Positions 1 through 11,232 of a stretch of 64,000 nucleotides of DNA are shown in pieces. The position numbers were made by a program, and so were the translations under genes. The stretch comes from Vespa crabro (taxonomy: Eukaryota; Arthropoda; Insecta; Hymenoptera; Vespidae), in NCBI RefSeq assembly GCF_910589235.1, contig NC_060968.1, positions 744,001 to 808,000 of the forward strand. Direction: 5' to 3'. The notes below the pieces were generated by a model. The model saw only the letters and a program-made list of their open reading frames with translations. It had not been told where the DNA came from and ran no database searches. Position 1 is the first letter of the stretch; every line of letters starts with the position of its first letter.

Positions 1-1490
1 AATATTTATTGTATTATTAGTATCAACATAAAAAATTTGATATGCTAAAAAGAAAAAAAGAAAAACGAAAAAAGAAAAAAAGAAAAAAATCTAAGAACAA
101 AAATTAATTTTGCTCTTCCTTTTTTATCGTTGCTAAGGATCCATATAGATCTTATAGAATGAGATCAAGGAAGAAGGAACAATATTTACAATTCTTAAAT
201 AAATATTCCACTTTTTCTATGAGTGAATCTTTTTTTATATCTTTATTTTTTCTATTCATTTTTATCGATGAATATTTCGTAAGAGAAAAGAGTCGATTTG
301 TACATCAATATCGAGACACTTCCCGTCACGAGTCTTTCGATTTCGCTTTTTTTTCTTTATTTTTTCCCAGACATAAAGTTGCTTCTTTAGTGATGGGAGA
401 GTGTAGATCGGTGATGTCGATGATAAATAATTCATAGGGATGCTGGGTAGCAGAGCATCGATATGCAAGACGAACGACGACGGAATCGCCAAGAATAAAA
501 AATTCTTTTTCCCGCTCTGTTCAAAAGAAACGAAAGGAAAAGAAAAAGATAAAAAATATAAAAAGAAAATAATAAAGACGACTCGTATAATATTTTCTCA
601 AAAAGACGAGATAGCATTAGAAGTGTCCTTGGATTGGATCGTAATCACGAGTATCGATTATCTAAATTAATTCCATTTCGATCTTTCGACTCTATTCCTC
701 TTTATGTATATGTTATAATACATAAATATATTTGTGTATGTATATCTGTTTGTTAATCAAACAATGAACGAATTATTATTTTTAATAATACCTTTTTTAC
801 CTTCGAATTTCGATTAATCGATTATATTCATTTTCTCTCTAATTTATTAATGAATTAATAGTAATTTTTTTCTTCTCTTTCTTTTTTTTAAAATACTATT
901 CATACATTAAATATTATGTTATTAAACATGTAATCATGAATTTTTTAAAGGATTTTTACATTGAAATAATATATATACATGTGTTTGTATGTGTATACAT
1001 AATATACACGCATATACTTATGTACATATAAACACGCGATAAAACGAGCAAATGGAACCGCGTGAAGGTCAAGCACGCGTTCAAATCGATTTTCTCCTAC
1101 TCTTATAACACATATATATACACATATATATACAACGTATAAACATATACACAGACACAAACATACACATAAACATACAACACGCGTATGAGTGTTCTAA
1201 CACTAGAATATTTTTGATTATTTCTAACATATACATTATATTTCACTTATAATACAAATTTTTTTCTTTCATTAATGAAAGAAAAATGAAGACATTGGTA
1301 ATTAATTATTATAATTATTTTGATGAAATCGATCGGGTTAAGCTTATTAGAAAGAGAAACAATAATAAAACAGTGATTAGTTAGAGAATAAGATTAGTAA
1401 TGTTCATAAACAAAATAATTGTATTATAAAAAAATAACAAAATAAAAAAATAAAAAATAAATAAATAAGATGAAAAATGTGTCAACTTAC
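1..1490. other. Non-coding, probably UBALD intron 2
   Basis: No exon is recognisable here on either strand. The sequence lies just downstream (minus strand) of the donor of UBALD exon 2, so it is most likely the start of the next UBALD intron, with the remaining exons off the left edge. The Pro-rich continuation expected of UBALD proteins is not encoded in this stretch. Contents are A/T homopolymer-rich sequence, (CATA)-type low-complexity DNA around 960-1180 and purine tracts near 50-95. Short open frames here carry no family signature. Confidence 0.5.
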
Positions 1491-1562
1491 TTGACCAAAA
1501 GGAGTACCAGGCTGAGCACAAGAAGGTATTGCTACTTCTTGGAAAAAGAGACTGAGTGCCAT
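1491..1562 (-). CDS. UBALD: UBALD (UBA-like domain protein), coding exon 2
   Basis: A 72-bp phase-0 exon encoding 24 residues that begin MALSLFFQEVAIP and end TPFGQ. It is bounded by a CAG acceptor (1563-1565 on the complement) and a GTAAGT donor just below 1491. Joined to exon 1 it gives HWQFE-MALSLFFQE, the diagnostic continuation of the UBALD/FAM100 UBA-like domain (vertebrate proteins read HWQFETALSTFFQE). The exon has no stop, so the protein continues left of the window. Odd feature: an (AAT)n microsatellite ends about 15 nt upstream of the acceptor, where a pyrimidine tract would normally be. Molecular function of UBALD proteins is poorly known. Assignment rests on the joined motif and is strong. 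Confidence 0.88.
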
Positions 1563-1577
1563 CTGAAAGCAAACGCA

Positions 1578-1640
<63 letters not shown>
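1578..1640. repeat. (AAT)n microsatellite
   Basis: About 21 near-perfect AAT units. On the minus (gene) strand this reads (ATT)n and sits immediately upstream of the 3' splice site of UBALD exon 2. Confidence 0.98.
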
Positions 1641-2968
1641 TAAATATAAATAATAATAACAATAAACTTAATGATTAAATAAAAAATAGGATTAGACGAA
1701 ATCTGTATTTTAAATACTATCATAAAGTTTATTATTCTTTGAATTCTTTCATTTCTAATTAATTTTCGATTCGTAATATTTTTTGTTTTTCTCCTTTCAT
1801 TTTTTTAATTTCACTATAAAATCATTATATATACATATACTACTCAATGCGACTGCAATGCAACTGCAATGGAGTTGATAAATTGCGTGTCTTTCGGACA
1901 TAAATCGTCAAACATGGAAGCTGATTTCAAAGTTCTTTTTCAAATAAATTCTTAGTTTACGAGAAATCGAGTAAAACTCGTGGAAGAATTATTTAAAGAC
2001 GTGCCAAAGTTCGTCGATTCACTGATTCGCGTTTATGTACTTGGCAAAACTTTATGTCTTACGTTATACCAAACGTCCACCCCCCCCAATCACCATCACC
2101 AGCTCCCTTCCCTTCCCCTTTCTCGTTCTAATTTCATCAAGAATATTTCTAATACACAGATAAATATATACATACGTATACACAGTTACTGTAGATACGC
2201 GGCTCTAAAAAAAAAGCATGTGCGTGCAACACGCTCGATGTACGTTATAATACCAATAATAAAAAGACCACTTTGATTATACTTTAGCACGTCTAATCGA
2301 TCGATAAACTATAAGATACTCGTACTATAATAACGATAACGATAACGATAACGATAGCAATAACACTAATAATAATAATTATAATAATAACAATAATAAC
2401 AATAATAACAATAATAACAATAACACTAATAATAATAATAGTAATAATGATAGTAATAAATAAACAATTTAATATTATATTTCCACCAAGTACTAAATAT
2501 TTCACGTATTATCAAAAGTGTGTGTATGTATAATCATTATAATAATTTAAAATTAATCTAATATACAAATAATATATATATTCTTTTTTTTTATTTTAAT
2601 TATACCAATTTTTTTTTTATTTTTCTTTTCTCTAATTAAATTTCAAACGAGCAAATAGAAGAAGAGTGTCCGATGTGTTTAAATTATCATAAAATAATCG
2701 TATTAAAATAGTTAATTAGATAAAAAACATAGCGCGACCCACAAATAGAATAAATAAAATGTATACGAATAATGTATTCGAGGGCTACATTGAACTTTAA
2801 CTCGTTATGAACACTCGTGTTACATAACTCAAAGGCAAATTGTAATAAATAACTTGGTTACTCTTGAAGAATGTGACTGGTTATTTTCACCGTGATCTGC
2901 AACGAAGATAGAAATAAGATTCCTTGTTTTTATTATTAGACTATTATTATTACTATTATTATTATTAA

Positions 2969-3015
<47 letters not shown>
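2969..3015. repeat. (TTA)n microsatellite
   Basis: Near-perfect TTA repeat, preceded from 2941 by an interrupted TTA/CTA stretch. The poly-Asn open frame across it is an artefact. Confidence 0.97.
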
Positions 3016-3017
<2 letters not shown>

Positions 3018-3855
3018 ATATATTGTCATGTTAGATTACTAATATCAATGAGGAAGATTGATTATTAACTAGATGATTTCGTTCAGATGATCTCGACAAG
3101 AAAAGAAAATTCTCAGCTTGGACCTCAATACCAGATGTTCAACTACTACGAAGTAATCGTGAGAAACTAACTTTTTAGATCATCTCAAACACGGATGATA
3201 AATGTCTGACATGAGAAAATTTTCTTCTAAAGATTATTATTTAGCTTAATATGTTTTGTGTTTACTTTGAAATTTTTTTAAATATGTATACATTTAGTTC
3301 ATATTATTGTTATTATTGTCTTTTTTAAAGTAACTATTAAAATATTTTTAAATTTATTAATAGAAATGAAATGTATTATTCGCTTTAAATATTAAAATTT
3401 TGTAACTAGATTTTTAGAAGAATTTATATATAGAATGTTTGTAAATATTAAGCAAATTAATAAGAATAAATTTAAGAAAATTGTAAATTATTTATTTACT
3501 TATTTATTACTATTATTATGTTATATTAAATATAGGATAAGTATTATCGATATTATATCTGTATATGTAACATTTTAATTCTAATACTTCTAATAGAATA
3601 ATATATTTGATAAATATTAATATAATATTGTATTATTTAGGATATAATGAATTAATGATATAATATTGTTAAAGAAACTATTATTTTAATCGAACAAGAA
3701 CAAAAAAGATGCTGTAAGATGTAAGACAAACTGTACCAATTCACCTATGGGATCCACTAGCATGTGTGTTATAATCAATAGTTAAATGTATTAGTGAGTA
3801 ACTGGAGAAAGTTCCCGAGCCAAATTCAACGAACATGCACTTACAACCATACGCA

Positions 3856-3859
<4 letters not shown>

Positions 3860-3932
<73 letters not shown>
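3860..3932. repeat. (CT)n microsatellite
   Basis: About 36 uninterrupted CT units. The Arg-Glu open frame on the other strand is the repeat read as protein. Confidence 0.98.
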
Positions 3933-3935
<3 letters not shown>

Positions 3936-4474
3936 TCATTCGTTTTCTTATTATGAATAATTAAATTACATATCGCCATTGTTACTAATTAAGATGATAT
4001 AAAAATTCAGAAATTGACTTGATTGATTTCACAATATCCTAATTTATTAATTACTAATTTCGGTTTAAATATCCGAAAAATTGCTTATTAAACGTTCCAT
4101 TAAAAGAAAAAAATAAATAAAGAAAGAATAAACAAAAATAATTATATTCACATATGTATATACATTATGTAATGTGGTTACATGTATATTGTACTATATT
4201 CTTATTATATATGTATGTATATATATATATTTCCTTTATTAATTTTTATATTGGAAATTTATATATAATATTTATATTTTTAACAATTTCCGTTATAAGC
4301 GATATAATAGGCTTATTATCTAAATGAAGTAATCTTCTGTAAACAGAACAAAACACGCATAAGATCTAATCTCCCTATCTAAGATTTCACAGCGTAGACA
4401 AGTTAATTAAATTAAGTAAGCTTTTGCCTTGTAGTTGATCACGTTTATTGACATTTTCATTATTATCTACAATA

Positions 4475-4475
<1 letters not shown>

Positions 4476-4537
<62 letters not shown>
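4476..4537. repeat. (AAT)n microsatellite
   Basis: About 20 AAT units inside UBALD intron 1. Confidence 0.97.
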
Positions 4538-5467
4538 TCAAAAATGTAAGAAAAATCAGACAAAATTTGTATTATTTTCTTTTGATTAATATTTTATGAA
4601 TTTTGATCATCAAAATATATTTTTTTAATTTTTATTCAAAAACTTTCTATTACATACGAATTAAATTGCTTATTTATCGATAATACAAATATATCAATTT
4701 ATGACAGATTACGTGATTCATACTCTGGACAATAAACCTATTTTTCAATATATATATATTATTTTAAAAATTCATAAACATTCTTCTCTCATCGAAAGAA
4801 AGAAAAACAAATTAAACTTTTTCTTTTACGTTTATATTCCGTAATTATTAAATTCAGGTTTGGAAAAAAATGATCATTATATATCATCGTTAGTCTGACT
4901 AGAATAATTGAAAAAATTAGGTCATCGTTTTCGATGACTCACACAATTCAAACGCAACACAAACGATCTTTTTTTTCTATGACGTAATGATAAAATATAC
5001 AATAAATAATTAATTATAGAAGAAATAGCTCATAAGATAAATTCCCTTTTTGTTTGTTTCTTTTTTATTCTCTTTCGTTTTCTTCTGCCAATATTCTATG
5101 ATGGACTGAAAAAAGATGAATATATTGTTCCGTCATTTTTTAGCATGAAACGTCTAACAGCTAATTTCAATTCTTATTCAATTAATAACTATTTGATAAG
5201 AAGACGATAATTACACGTAACAATATGGATAAGAGTCTAAGTATCTTCTTTGTAGATAAAATAACACAGATGTGACGAGAGAAAGAATAACTACTATTGT
5301 TAATTTAAGCGTCTTATCACGCGCGTGATATTATTGTCGTCCAACTATTACAAATACATATACGCACCACACCACACATATACACACGCGCGCGCATACA
5401 TATATGTATATGCCTACATACATACACACGTGTGTATGTATATATATATATATATGCGATATATATA

Positions 5468-6689
5468 CAAGGGTGGTCTAAAAAGTTTCCGACTTCAACA
5501 TGAAGATCAAAGCACTCATAAACAAAAGCTATAGGGAATGTGTTTGCGCATTTTTTGAAAGGTACTCATCAGAATTTCAGCCATTTTGGATGCGCAGTTG
5601 TTGTTTGACAATCGTTTGAGTGAATCGATGTGTTTTTGTGAAAATGGAAAAAATCGAGTATCAAGCTGTTATTAAATATTTGTTTTTGAAAGACAATACG
5701 CCTACGCAAATCAAAGACGAGTTGGACGCTGTATACAGGGACTCTGCACCATCATTTACTACTCTGAAATTTTGAGCAGGTGAATTTAAATGTGACCGTA
5801 TTAGCTTGGGAGACGATGAACGAGTCCAAAAACTGCAATCACTGATGATAACATCGCTCAAGTTCACCAAATGGTGCTAGACAACCGTCAAATTAAAGCG
5901 AGAGAGATAGAAGAGTCTATGAATATGCCTAAAAAATGTGTTTGTCACATATTAAATTAAGATTTAGATATGAGAAAGCTGTCCGCATATTATGTGGCGC
6001 GTTTGCTCACATTAGACCAAAAACGTGTTCGAATGAACATTTCCAACGCTCTATTGGCGCAGTTTAAGTGCAATAAATCAGAGTTTTGGCGCCGATTAAT
6101 TACTGTAGGTGAAACATGATTACATCATTATACCCCAAAAACAAAAATATAATCGAAACAGTGGCTCCAAAAAAAGCAAACACTGTTTCTTTGACTGGGA
6201 AAATGATGGCGATTTTTTTTTGAAATGATCATGGAGTTATCTTAGTCGATTATCTTCAAAAAGATAAAACTATTACAGGAGCATACTACGCATCATTACT
6301 TAACAAGCTGAAGGCAGAAATTGCGGAAAAATAGCCACATTTGCAGAAAAAGAAAATTTTATTTTACCAAGACAATGTCTCACACTTCAGCGTTTGCCAT
6401 GGTGAAAATTCACGAATTACAGTTTGAACTGCTTGACCACGCGACTTTTTTTTATTCGCTAAGCTAAAAGTTGCGCTCGGAGGACAGAGATTTTCGTCGT
6501 CATCTTCGTAAACAATTATTTTGCTGAGAAAGACGCCGAATACTATTTGGATGGATTAAAGAGATGGGAGCATAGCTGGGAGAAGAAATGTGTAGACTTA
6601 CAAAGAGACTATGTGGAAAAATAAAAATAAATTTGAAGAAAAAATGTCTTGTATATTTGTTAGGTCGGAAACTTTTCAGATCAACCGTG
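5468..6689 (+). mobile_element. Degenerate mariner element (Tc1/mariner superfamily)
   Basis: A 1.22-kb element with inverted ends: left 5468-5493 starts CAAGGGTGGTCTAAAAAG, right 6664-6689 (complement) starts CACGGTTGATCTGAAAAG, and both end in AGTTTCCGAC. TA lies just outside the left end; the right flank begins (TG)n then (TA)n, so the target duplication has been overwritten by microsatellite change. The interior encodes a broken mariner transposase. Length is slightly under the 1.25-1.35 kb usual for intact mariners, consistent with internal deletions. It sits inside UBALD intron 1 on the opposite strand to that gene and cannot encode active transposase. Confidence 0.93.
5644..6624 (+). 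pseudogene. Mariner transposase pseudogene
   Basis: The frame starts MEKIEYQAVIKYLF at 5644 and ends QRDYVEK-stop at 6622-6624, the usual mariner N and C termini. It reads well up to an in-frame TGA at 5773-5775. Further stops and frameshifts follow, including a TGA at 6117-6119 and one in EK-stop-PHL near 6330. Of the catalytic DDD triad, the first Asp is changed (GGT, Gly, at 6108-6110 in the TVGET context), the second survives (QDN, 6371-6373), and the proline-rich stretch before the third is deleted and frameshifted near 6440-6465. Family membership is certain; subfamily (irritans- or mellifera-like) is a guess. Confidence 0.93.
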
Positions 6690-6720
6690 TGTGTGTGTGT
6701 GTATACACACGTGTGTTCGA

Positions 6721-6724
<4 letters not shown>

Positions 6725-6795
<71 letters not shown>
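6725..6795. repeat. (TA)n microsatellite
   Basis: About 35 TA units just beyond the right end of the mariner, preceded by a short (TG)n tract. Confidence 0.97.
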
Positions 6796-6798
<3 letters not shown>

Positions 6799-6814
6799 GG
6801 ACATTTGTCCGTGT
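6795..6814. repeat. Perfect 9-bp inverted repeat
   Basis: ACACGGACA and TGTCCGTGT separated by 2 bp, abutting the (TA)n tract. It could form a hairpin or be the remnant of a transposon end. No function is assigned. Confidence 0.6.
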
Positions 6815-7782
6815 AAAATCTATAATTTAATTAATAATTTAATAATTAGTATTAATAATGATTTTATTATTGCAATTTTATTCTTACAGGGTATCCTCAT
6901 CTATAAAAGTCCGAGTAAATATTTCACAATTGATTAAAACTACAAGAAAGTTTAATAAGTGAAATCTGCACGGCCCAATTAGTTACAAAATGTATGTACA
7001 CAAATTTTTTTTTAATCTTTTCGTGTTACACAGTTCGATATAATGTTATTTATTTATTTATTTTTTGTTGAATAGCGATCATTTGCAATCAAGATCATCT
7101 AATAAAAAAATTCCCACCATATGTCGTTTAATATGAGATAATTGGTATTTTAACGATTAACAGATTCATATTGTACCGTAATAATTGATATCTAAATACA
7201 TTATTTACAAATCAAGCAGTTGTGTAATATTTTAATGAGTTGAAGGTTAGTGATCCTATTGAACATGTAATCGACTTCAAAATGTTATGTAGTCTGACGA
7301 TCGTTTTTTATATTGTAGTTTAAAGAACCAACTACTTGAATACTTAGATCTCGTAAATGATATATAGTAATAATTTTTTACTAGACGATTTTATTTTATT
7401 ACTATTTTTCATTACAAATGATCGTTACCATATAAATATGTAAAAAAACCCGATATTCATATCTCAAGATTACGGATAAAAAAAAAAAAAAGAAGAAAAA
7501 GAAAAAAATATTTACATGCACTTTATAGCTGACTATGAACCATGCAAATTTCTCTTATTAAACTTCTTTTTTTAACTTCAATTAGTCACGTGATATGTAT
7601 GTATATACGAATATCTTTGTAAAACATAAAATATAATTAATAAATATTTACATTTAAATAAATGATATCAAAGAAATAAATAATTTTATTCTAAGCAAAA
7701 TAATGATTAGAAATAATAATATAGATTTAATCATTTAGTTGATTAAGATAAACAGAAGATACGGAGATATTTCTTCTCTTTT

Positions 7783-7785
<3 letters not shown>

Positions 7786-7846
<61 letters not shown>
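7786..7846. repeat. (CT)n microsatellite
   Basis: About 30 CT units in UBALD intron 1. Confidence 0.97.
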
Positions 7847-7849
<3 letters not shown>

Positions 7850-9714
7850 TTCCTCATCACGTGACATAACGTTCGAAATATATGACCCATTGTCAAAGTG
7901 AAAACATTACGGAATCAGTATTCACATATGTATATATGATATATCCTTAGTTTGTTTCTTCTTTCTTTCTAAATCTCAAAAAAATCATGTTTACATACAA
8001 ACTGACATATTCTGTATCAATGACGCCAAATATTTTTTGGCCAGTGGCTTAAAATCAAACAACAAAATTTTCCACTCACCAGTCGCGGATTAAATATTTG
8101 AACCGAGTAATTTAAAAAAAAATAAAAAACCATTCTATATTTAAATGTTTAGTCATCTTGTAGGAAAAAAAAAAAGAAAAAAAAATCAAAATTATGTAGT
8201 GTAATTTGATTCAAAACTGATGTAAAATTCGTTGCCGTTTTCGAAATAGTAATTTTTCTATATCAAATTTTCTATATTAGATGTTTAAACAATGCTACAG
8301 AAGCAGATAATTAAATTTCCCTAGACACATTTTAAGAATCTATTAGAAATTAAATATATATGTATATATATTTCATTTCTATAAATAAATAATTTCAAGA
8401 TTTTTTGTGTTTTCAAAGATTTTAAGTCTCACTTCTCTTGCAGGTCATAATAACCCATGGATCAAGGGTTCGTCATTGTTGCCCTATACAAACAAACACA
8501 CACACACAAACACACTTAATTAATTTTTATTATTGAATTATTTCTATAATAAAACGATTGCTATTCTGAAAGCAATGAAATATTAATAAAAATTTCTATA
8601 TACATTTCTCCCCATGTAGTATCCTACAATAAAAATTGTTTTTTTTTCCAAGAAATAGAAATAATAATATTTCCATTGGAAAAAAAAAAAAAAAAATTAT
8701 TTTAATTAGTCGCATAAAAGATGTATAAATAAATATCTTTTTTTTCTCTTTCATAATCCTGTTGCTTTATGAGAATATGGAAAAATTGTTAAGAAAATTA
8801 TTTAAATAACAATCAATTGAAGGTCGTTCCATTTGAAAAGATGAAAAAATATTCTTTCTCTCTCTCTCTCTCACTCTCTCTTCCCTTCTCACATAAGAAT
8901 CAACGGACCGATCGATGCCTCCTTCCCTCTCCCTCCAATTCGCTCTCTCTCTCTCTCTCTCGCTCTCTGACAGTCTTTCTTTCTTTTTCTCTCGTTCGTT
9001 TTCGATGAAGAGTCGCCACAGTCGACGTCATTCTACTCTTACAACATTCTCCAGAGTAAACAAAGCCGCAACGTGCACGCGCGTGAGCTTTCTAACTCGT
9101 GATTAGAACTCTACATATTTGTTTCTCTCTCTCTCTCTCTCTCTCTCTAACAAAGTGCATCGACTTGTAAATATAGTAGAAATAATAGAATATTCAAATA
9201 AATATAACAACGATGATAACATCAACCAATTCAATTAATTCAATTCGTGATCAACAAATACTTTCTTTTTCCTCCGTTATTACAAATAAATCGATACGCA
9301 ACAATTTATGTAATATAATTGACAGAGAAAGAAAAATAAGTATAAATAATTGTAAGTATAAATAATTGTAATTTTTCTTCTCTCTGATTTTTATGAATGG
9401 GCTCCAACGCATTGAACGTATGTATGTATATAAATGCCGTTCATGACGTGAAATAAAAAAAAAAAAGTCGTGTAACGATCCTCAACTTTTGTTTTCCAAA
9501 CAGAAAGAAAAAGAAAAGAAATAGATAAATAGAAACAGAAAGATAGACAGACAGAAAGTTAAAGCGACGACAACGATGATGATGATAACAATAATAATAA
9601 TAATGAAGCAAAAGTTCCTATGTACTTATGTACGATAATATTCCATACAAAAAAAAAATATGAATATCTATCTATCTATACATTTGTATATATTTATATG
9701 TATATAGGAAAGCA

Positions 9715-9835
9715 AGTAGTCGCCACCATTCGTCGTCATCGTCGTCGTCGTCGTCGACGACGTCGTGTCGGCCATTTTCGCAGCTTTGTTTACGTACACG
9801 AAGTGGCATCGAACGCGTATGAAGTGGCGAAAGAG
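9715..9835. other. CGN-repeat, CpG-rich island in UBALD intron 1
   Basis: A GC-rich patch in otherwise AT-rich intron, with tandem CGT/CGA units (9731-9767) that form a local palindrome around CGTCGTCGACGACG. On the minus strand it contains AAAATGGCCGAC, a good start context resembling promoter-proximal ATGGC motifs. The frame that follows is a Thr/Ser trinucleotide run and is not convincing protein. It lies about 200 bp downstream of UBALD exon 1 and may be part of the promoter or an alternative first exon; that is inference. Confidence 0.4.
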
Positions 9836-10012
9836 AGAACGAGAGAAAACGAGAAAAAGAGAAAAAAAAAAGGAGAGAAAAAAAGGAATGAAAGAAACAA
9901 AGAAAGAAAGAGTGAGAGAGAGGGAGAGAGAGAGAGAAAGATACAGATAGAAAAAAGGGAAAAATTCAATTAAATAGTTGTAAAAAGTCTCAGAATAGAA
10001 AAATGAGCTTAC

Positions 10013-10120
10013 CTCGAATTGCCAATGAGTAGCTTGTAAGAATTGCCTTGCTTGTTCTCTGGCACAACCGGCAGCCAGTACGAATTGATTGATCATCACT
10101 TGCTCGCGAAGAGGGTCCAT
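10013..10120 (-). CDS. UBALD: UBALD (UBA-like domain protein), coding exon 1
   Basis: 36 codons from an ATG at 10120 to a GTAAGC donor, phase 0. The protein starts MDPLREQVMINQFV and continues LAAGCAREQARQFL..THWQFE. This is the N-terminal UBA-like domain of the UBALD1/UBALD2 (FAM100) family, among the best conserved stretches of these small proteins; vertebrate members share VMINQFVLAAGCA. No earlier in-frame ATG is needed, since the family starts within a few residues of this point. The gene runs away from RMC1, sharing an upstream interval with it. Reading past the donor gives only CT-repeat-derived sequence, confirming the splice. Confidence 0.95.
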
Positions 10121-10439
10121 CTTTATTTATTTCTCTTTCTTTCTTTCTCTTTCTCTCTTTTTCTCTTCCTCTTCTTTTATCTTCGTAGTCAATTTTCGTC
10201 GTTTTTTATTATAATATCGGAGATTAGAAATTATACGAAGGAAATCGAACGAAGAAGGAGAAAGGGAAGAGGAAGTTGGATAAAAAAGAAACAATATGTA
10301 AATGGAGAAAACACGCGAGTAGATGGGAATACCGGCTCGCAACGCGTCCGTCTCCTCTCTGTCTCTCTCTTCCTATACGAAGAAAGAGATACGTAACCAC
10401 TGTCTTTCCTTTCTCTCTCTCTCTTTCTCTTTCTTTCCG

Positions 10440-10477
<38 letters not shown>

Positions 10478-11232
10478 GACTAATTATTAGTCGCACGACT
10501 CAAAACTCCTACGTTTACAGGACAAGCGCGAAGACCGAGTGCCGGCGAGCCTCTTGTTTTCAAAACTAAACTCATCGCCGACGGCCGATCGACGACAACG
10601 ACGACGAGCTGCGACGAAGCGCGAGGGACGAGGAAGGTGACGTCACACATTGGCTCCTTCTCTAACCAGCGTGCCACCTCCCCGTGTTTGGGGCCGTTCC
10701 GTTTACCGTACTGACTCTCTCTCCCCACCACTCCTTTTCTTTCGTCTCTCTCCCCATATTCTTCTCATCACACTCCTCATACTCTTCCTCAGAATTCCGA
10801 TCGATCACGAGACCGTATTATATATTACGTTAACAAGTATAATTTTTATTCAAGAAATAATCGTTCTCTTGTTGTCGATTAGATATTTTTCTTTTTTTTT
10901 TCTCTTTTTTTCTTTTTTTTTCTTTCTTCACAATATTTTCTTTCGATATTTATTCACGATTGGTTCGAATATTTTCGCGCCATTTTAATGACGAATTTGA
11001 AAATGTGTATATGTTCGCTGAATCGTTTCGTTTGCATAACGATCTGTTATTGAGTACATGTACGGTATAATTATTGGTTTGATTAATGAGTCATAATTCG
11101 ATTAGGTTTATCTACATGCATAGAGTGTGTGAGACGACCTCTGCGTTTTAAAACTTCCAACAGAGAAATATTGAGGCGTCAGCAAATAACAGCTCAAGTT
11201 TACAAGTTTTGAGTATTTTATAATTTGTTGAA
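10121..11232. promoter_or_regulatory. Shared upstream region of UBALD and RMC1
   Basis: This 1.1-kb interval separates two divergent start codons. It holds pyrimidine-rich low-complexity DNA (10127-10165, 10365-10480), then a CpG-rich patch at about 10490-10730 with many CGA/CGAC units and a TGACGTCA site, then AT-rich sequence up to the RMC1 start. CpG-rich sequence in so AT-rich a window is what a broadly expressed insect promoter tends to look like. Transcription starts and 5' UTR limits cannot be read from sequence alone. The minus-strand open frame at 10480-10731 has no recognisable family signature. Confidence 0.6.
10638..10645. promoter_or_regulatory. TGACGTCA (CRE/ATF-type palindrome)
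   Basis: A perfect 8-bp CRE palindrome inside the CpG-rich patch between the divergent UBALD and RMC1 genes, the binding site consensus of CREB/ATF bZIP factors. Binding is not shown by sequence. Confidence 0.5.

Larger units (their letters stand above)
1563..10012 (-). other. UBALD intron 1 (about 8.45 kb)
   Basis: This is the interval between the GTAAGC donor after exon 1 (10011-10012 on the complement) and the CAG acceptor of exon 2. Both flanking exons are phase 0, so the join is in frame. It holds several microsatellites, a degenerate mariner (5468-6689), the stem-loop palindrome at 6795-6814, and a CGN-repeat GC-rich island at about 9715-9835 close to exon 1. I see no other gene in it. 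Open frames here are dinucleotide or trinucleotide repeats read as protein. Confidence 0.75.

Noticed and set aside
3791..3979. Open frame of Arg-Glu repeats (and similar Glu/Arg, Ser/Leu, Tyr/Ile, Asn frames elsewhere)
   Set aside because: These are (CT)n, (GA)n, (TA)n and (AAT)n microsatellites read as protein; no start context, splice structure or domain supports coding.
9668..10012. Extension of the UBALD exon 1 frame past its donor
   Set aside because: Beyond HWQFE the frame runs into intron sequence with CT-repeat-derived Ser/Leu runs; the GTAAGC donor and the exact fit of exon 2 show it is intronic.
10480..10731. Minus-strand 83-codon open frame in the UBALD-RMC1 interval
   Set aside because: Lies in the CpG-rich promoter-like patch; its length is expected where stop codons are rare, and the peptide has no recognisable family.
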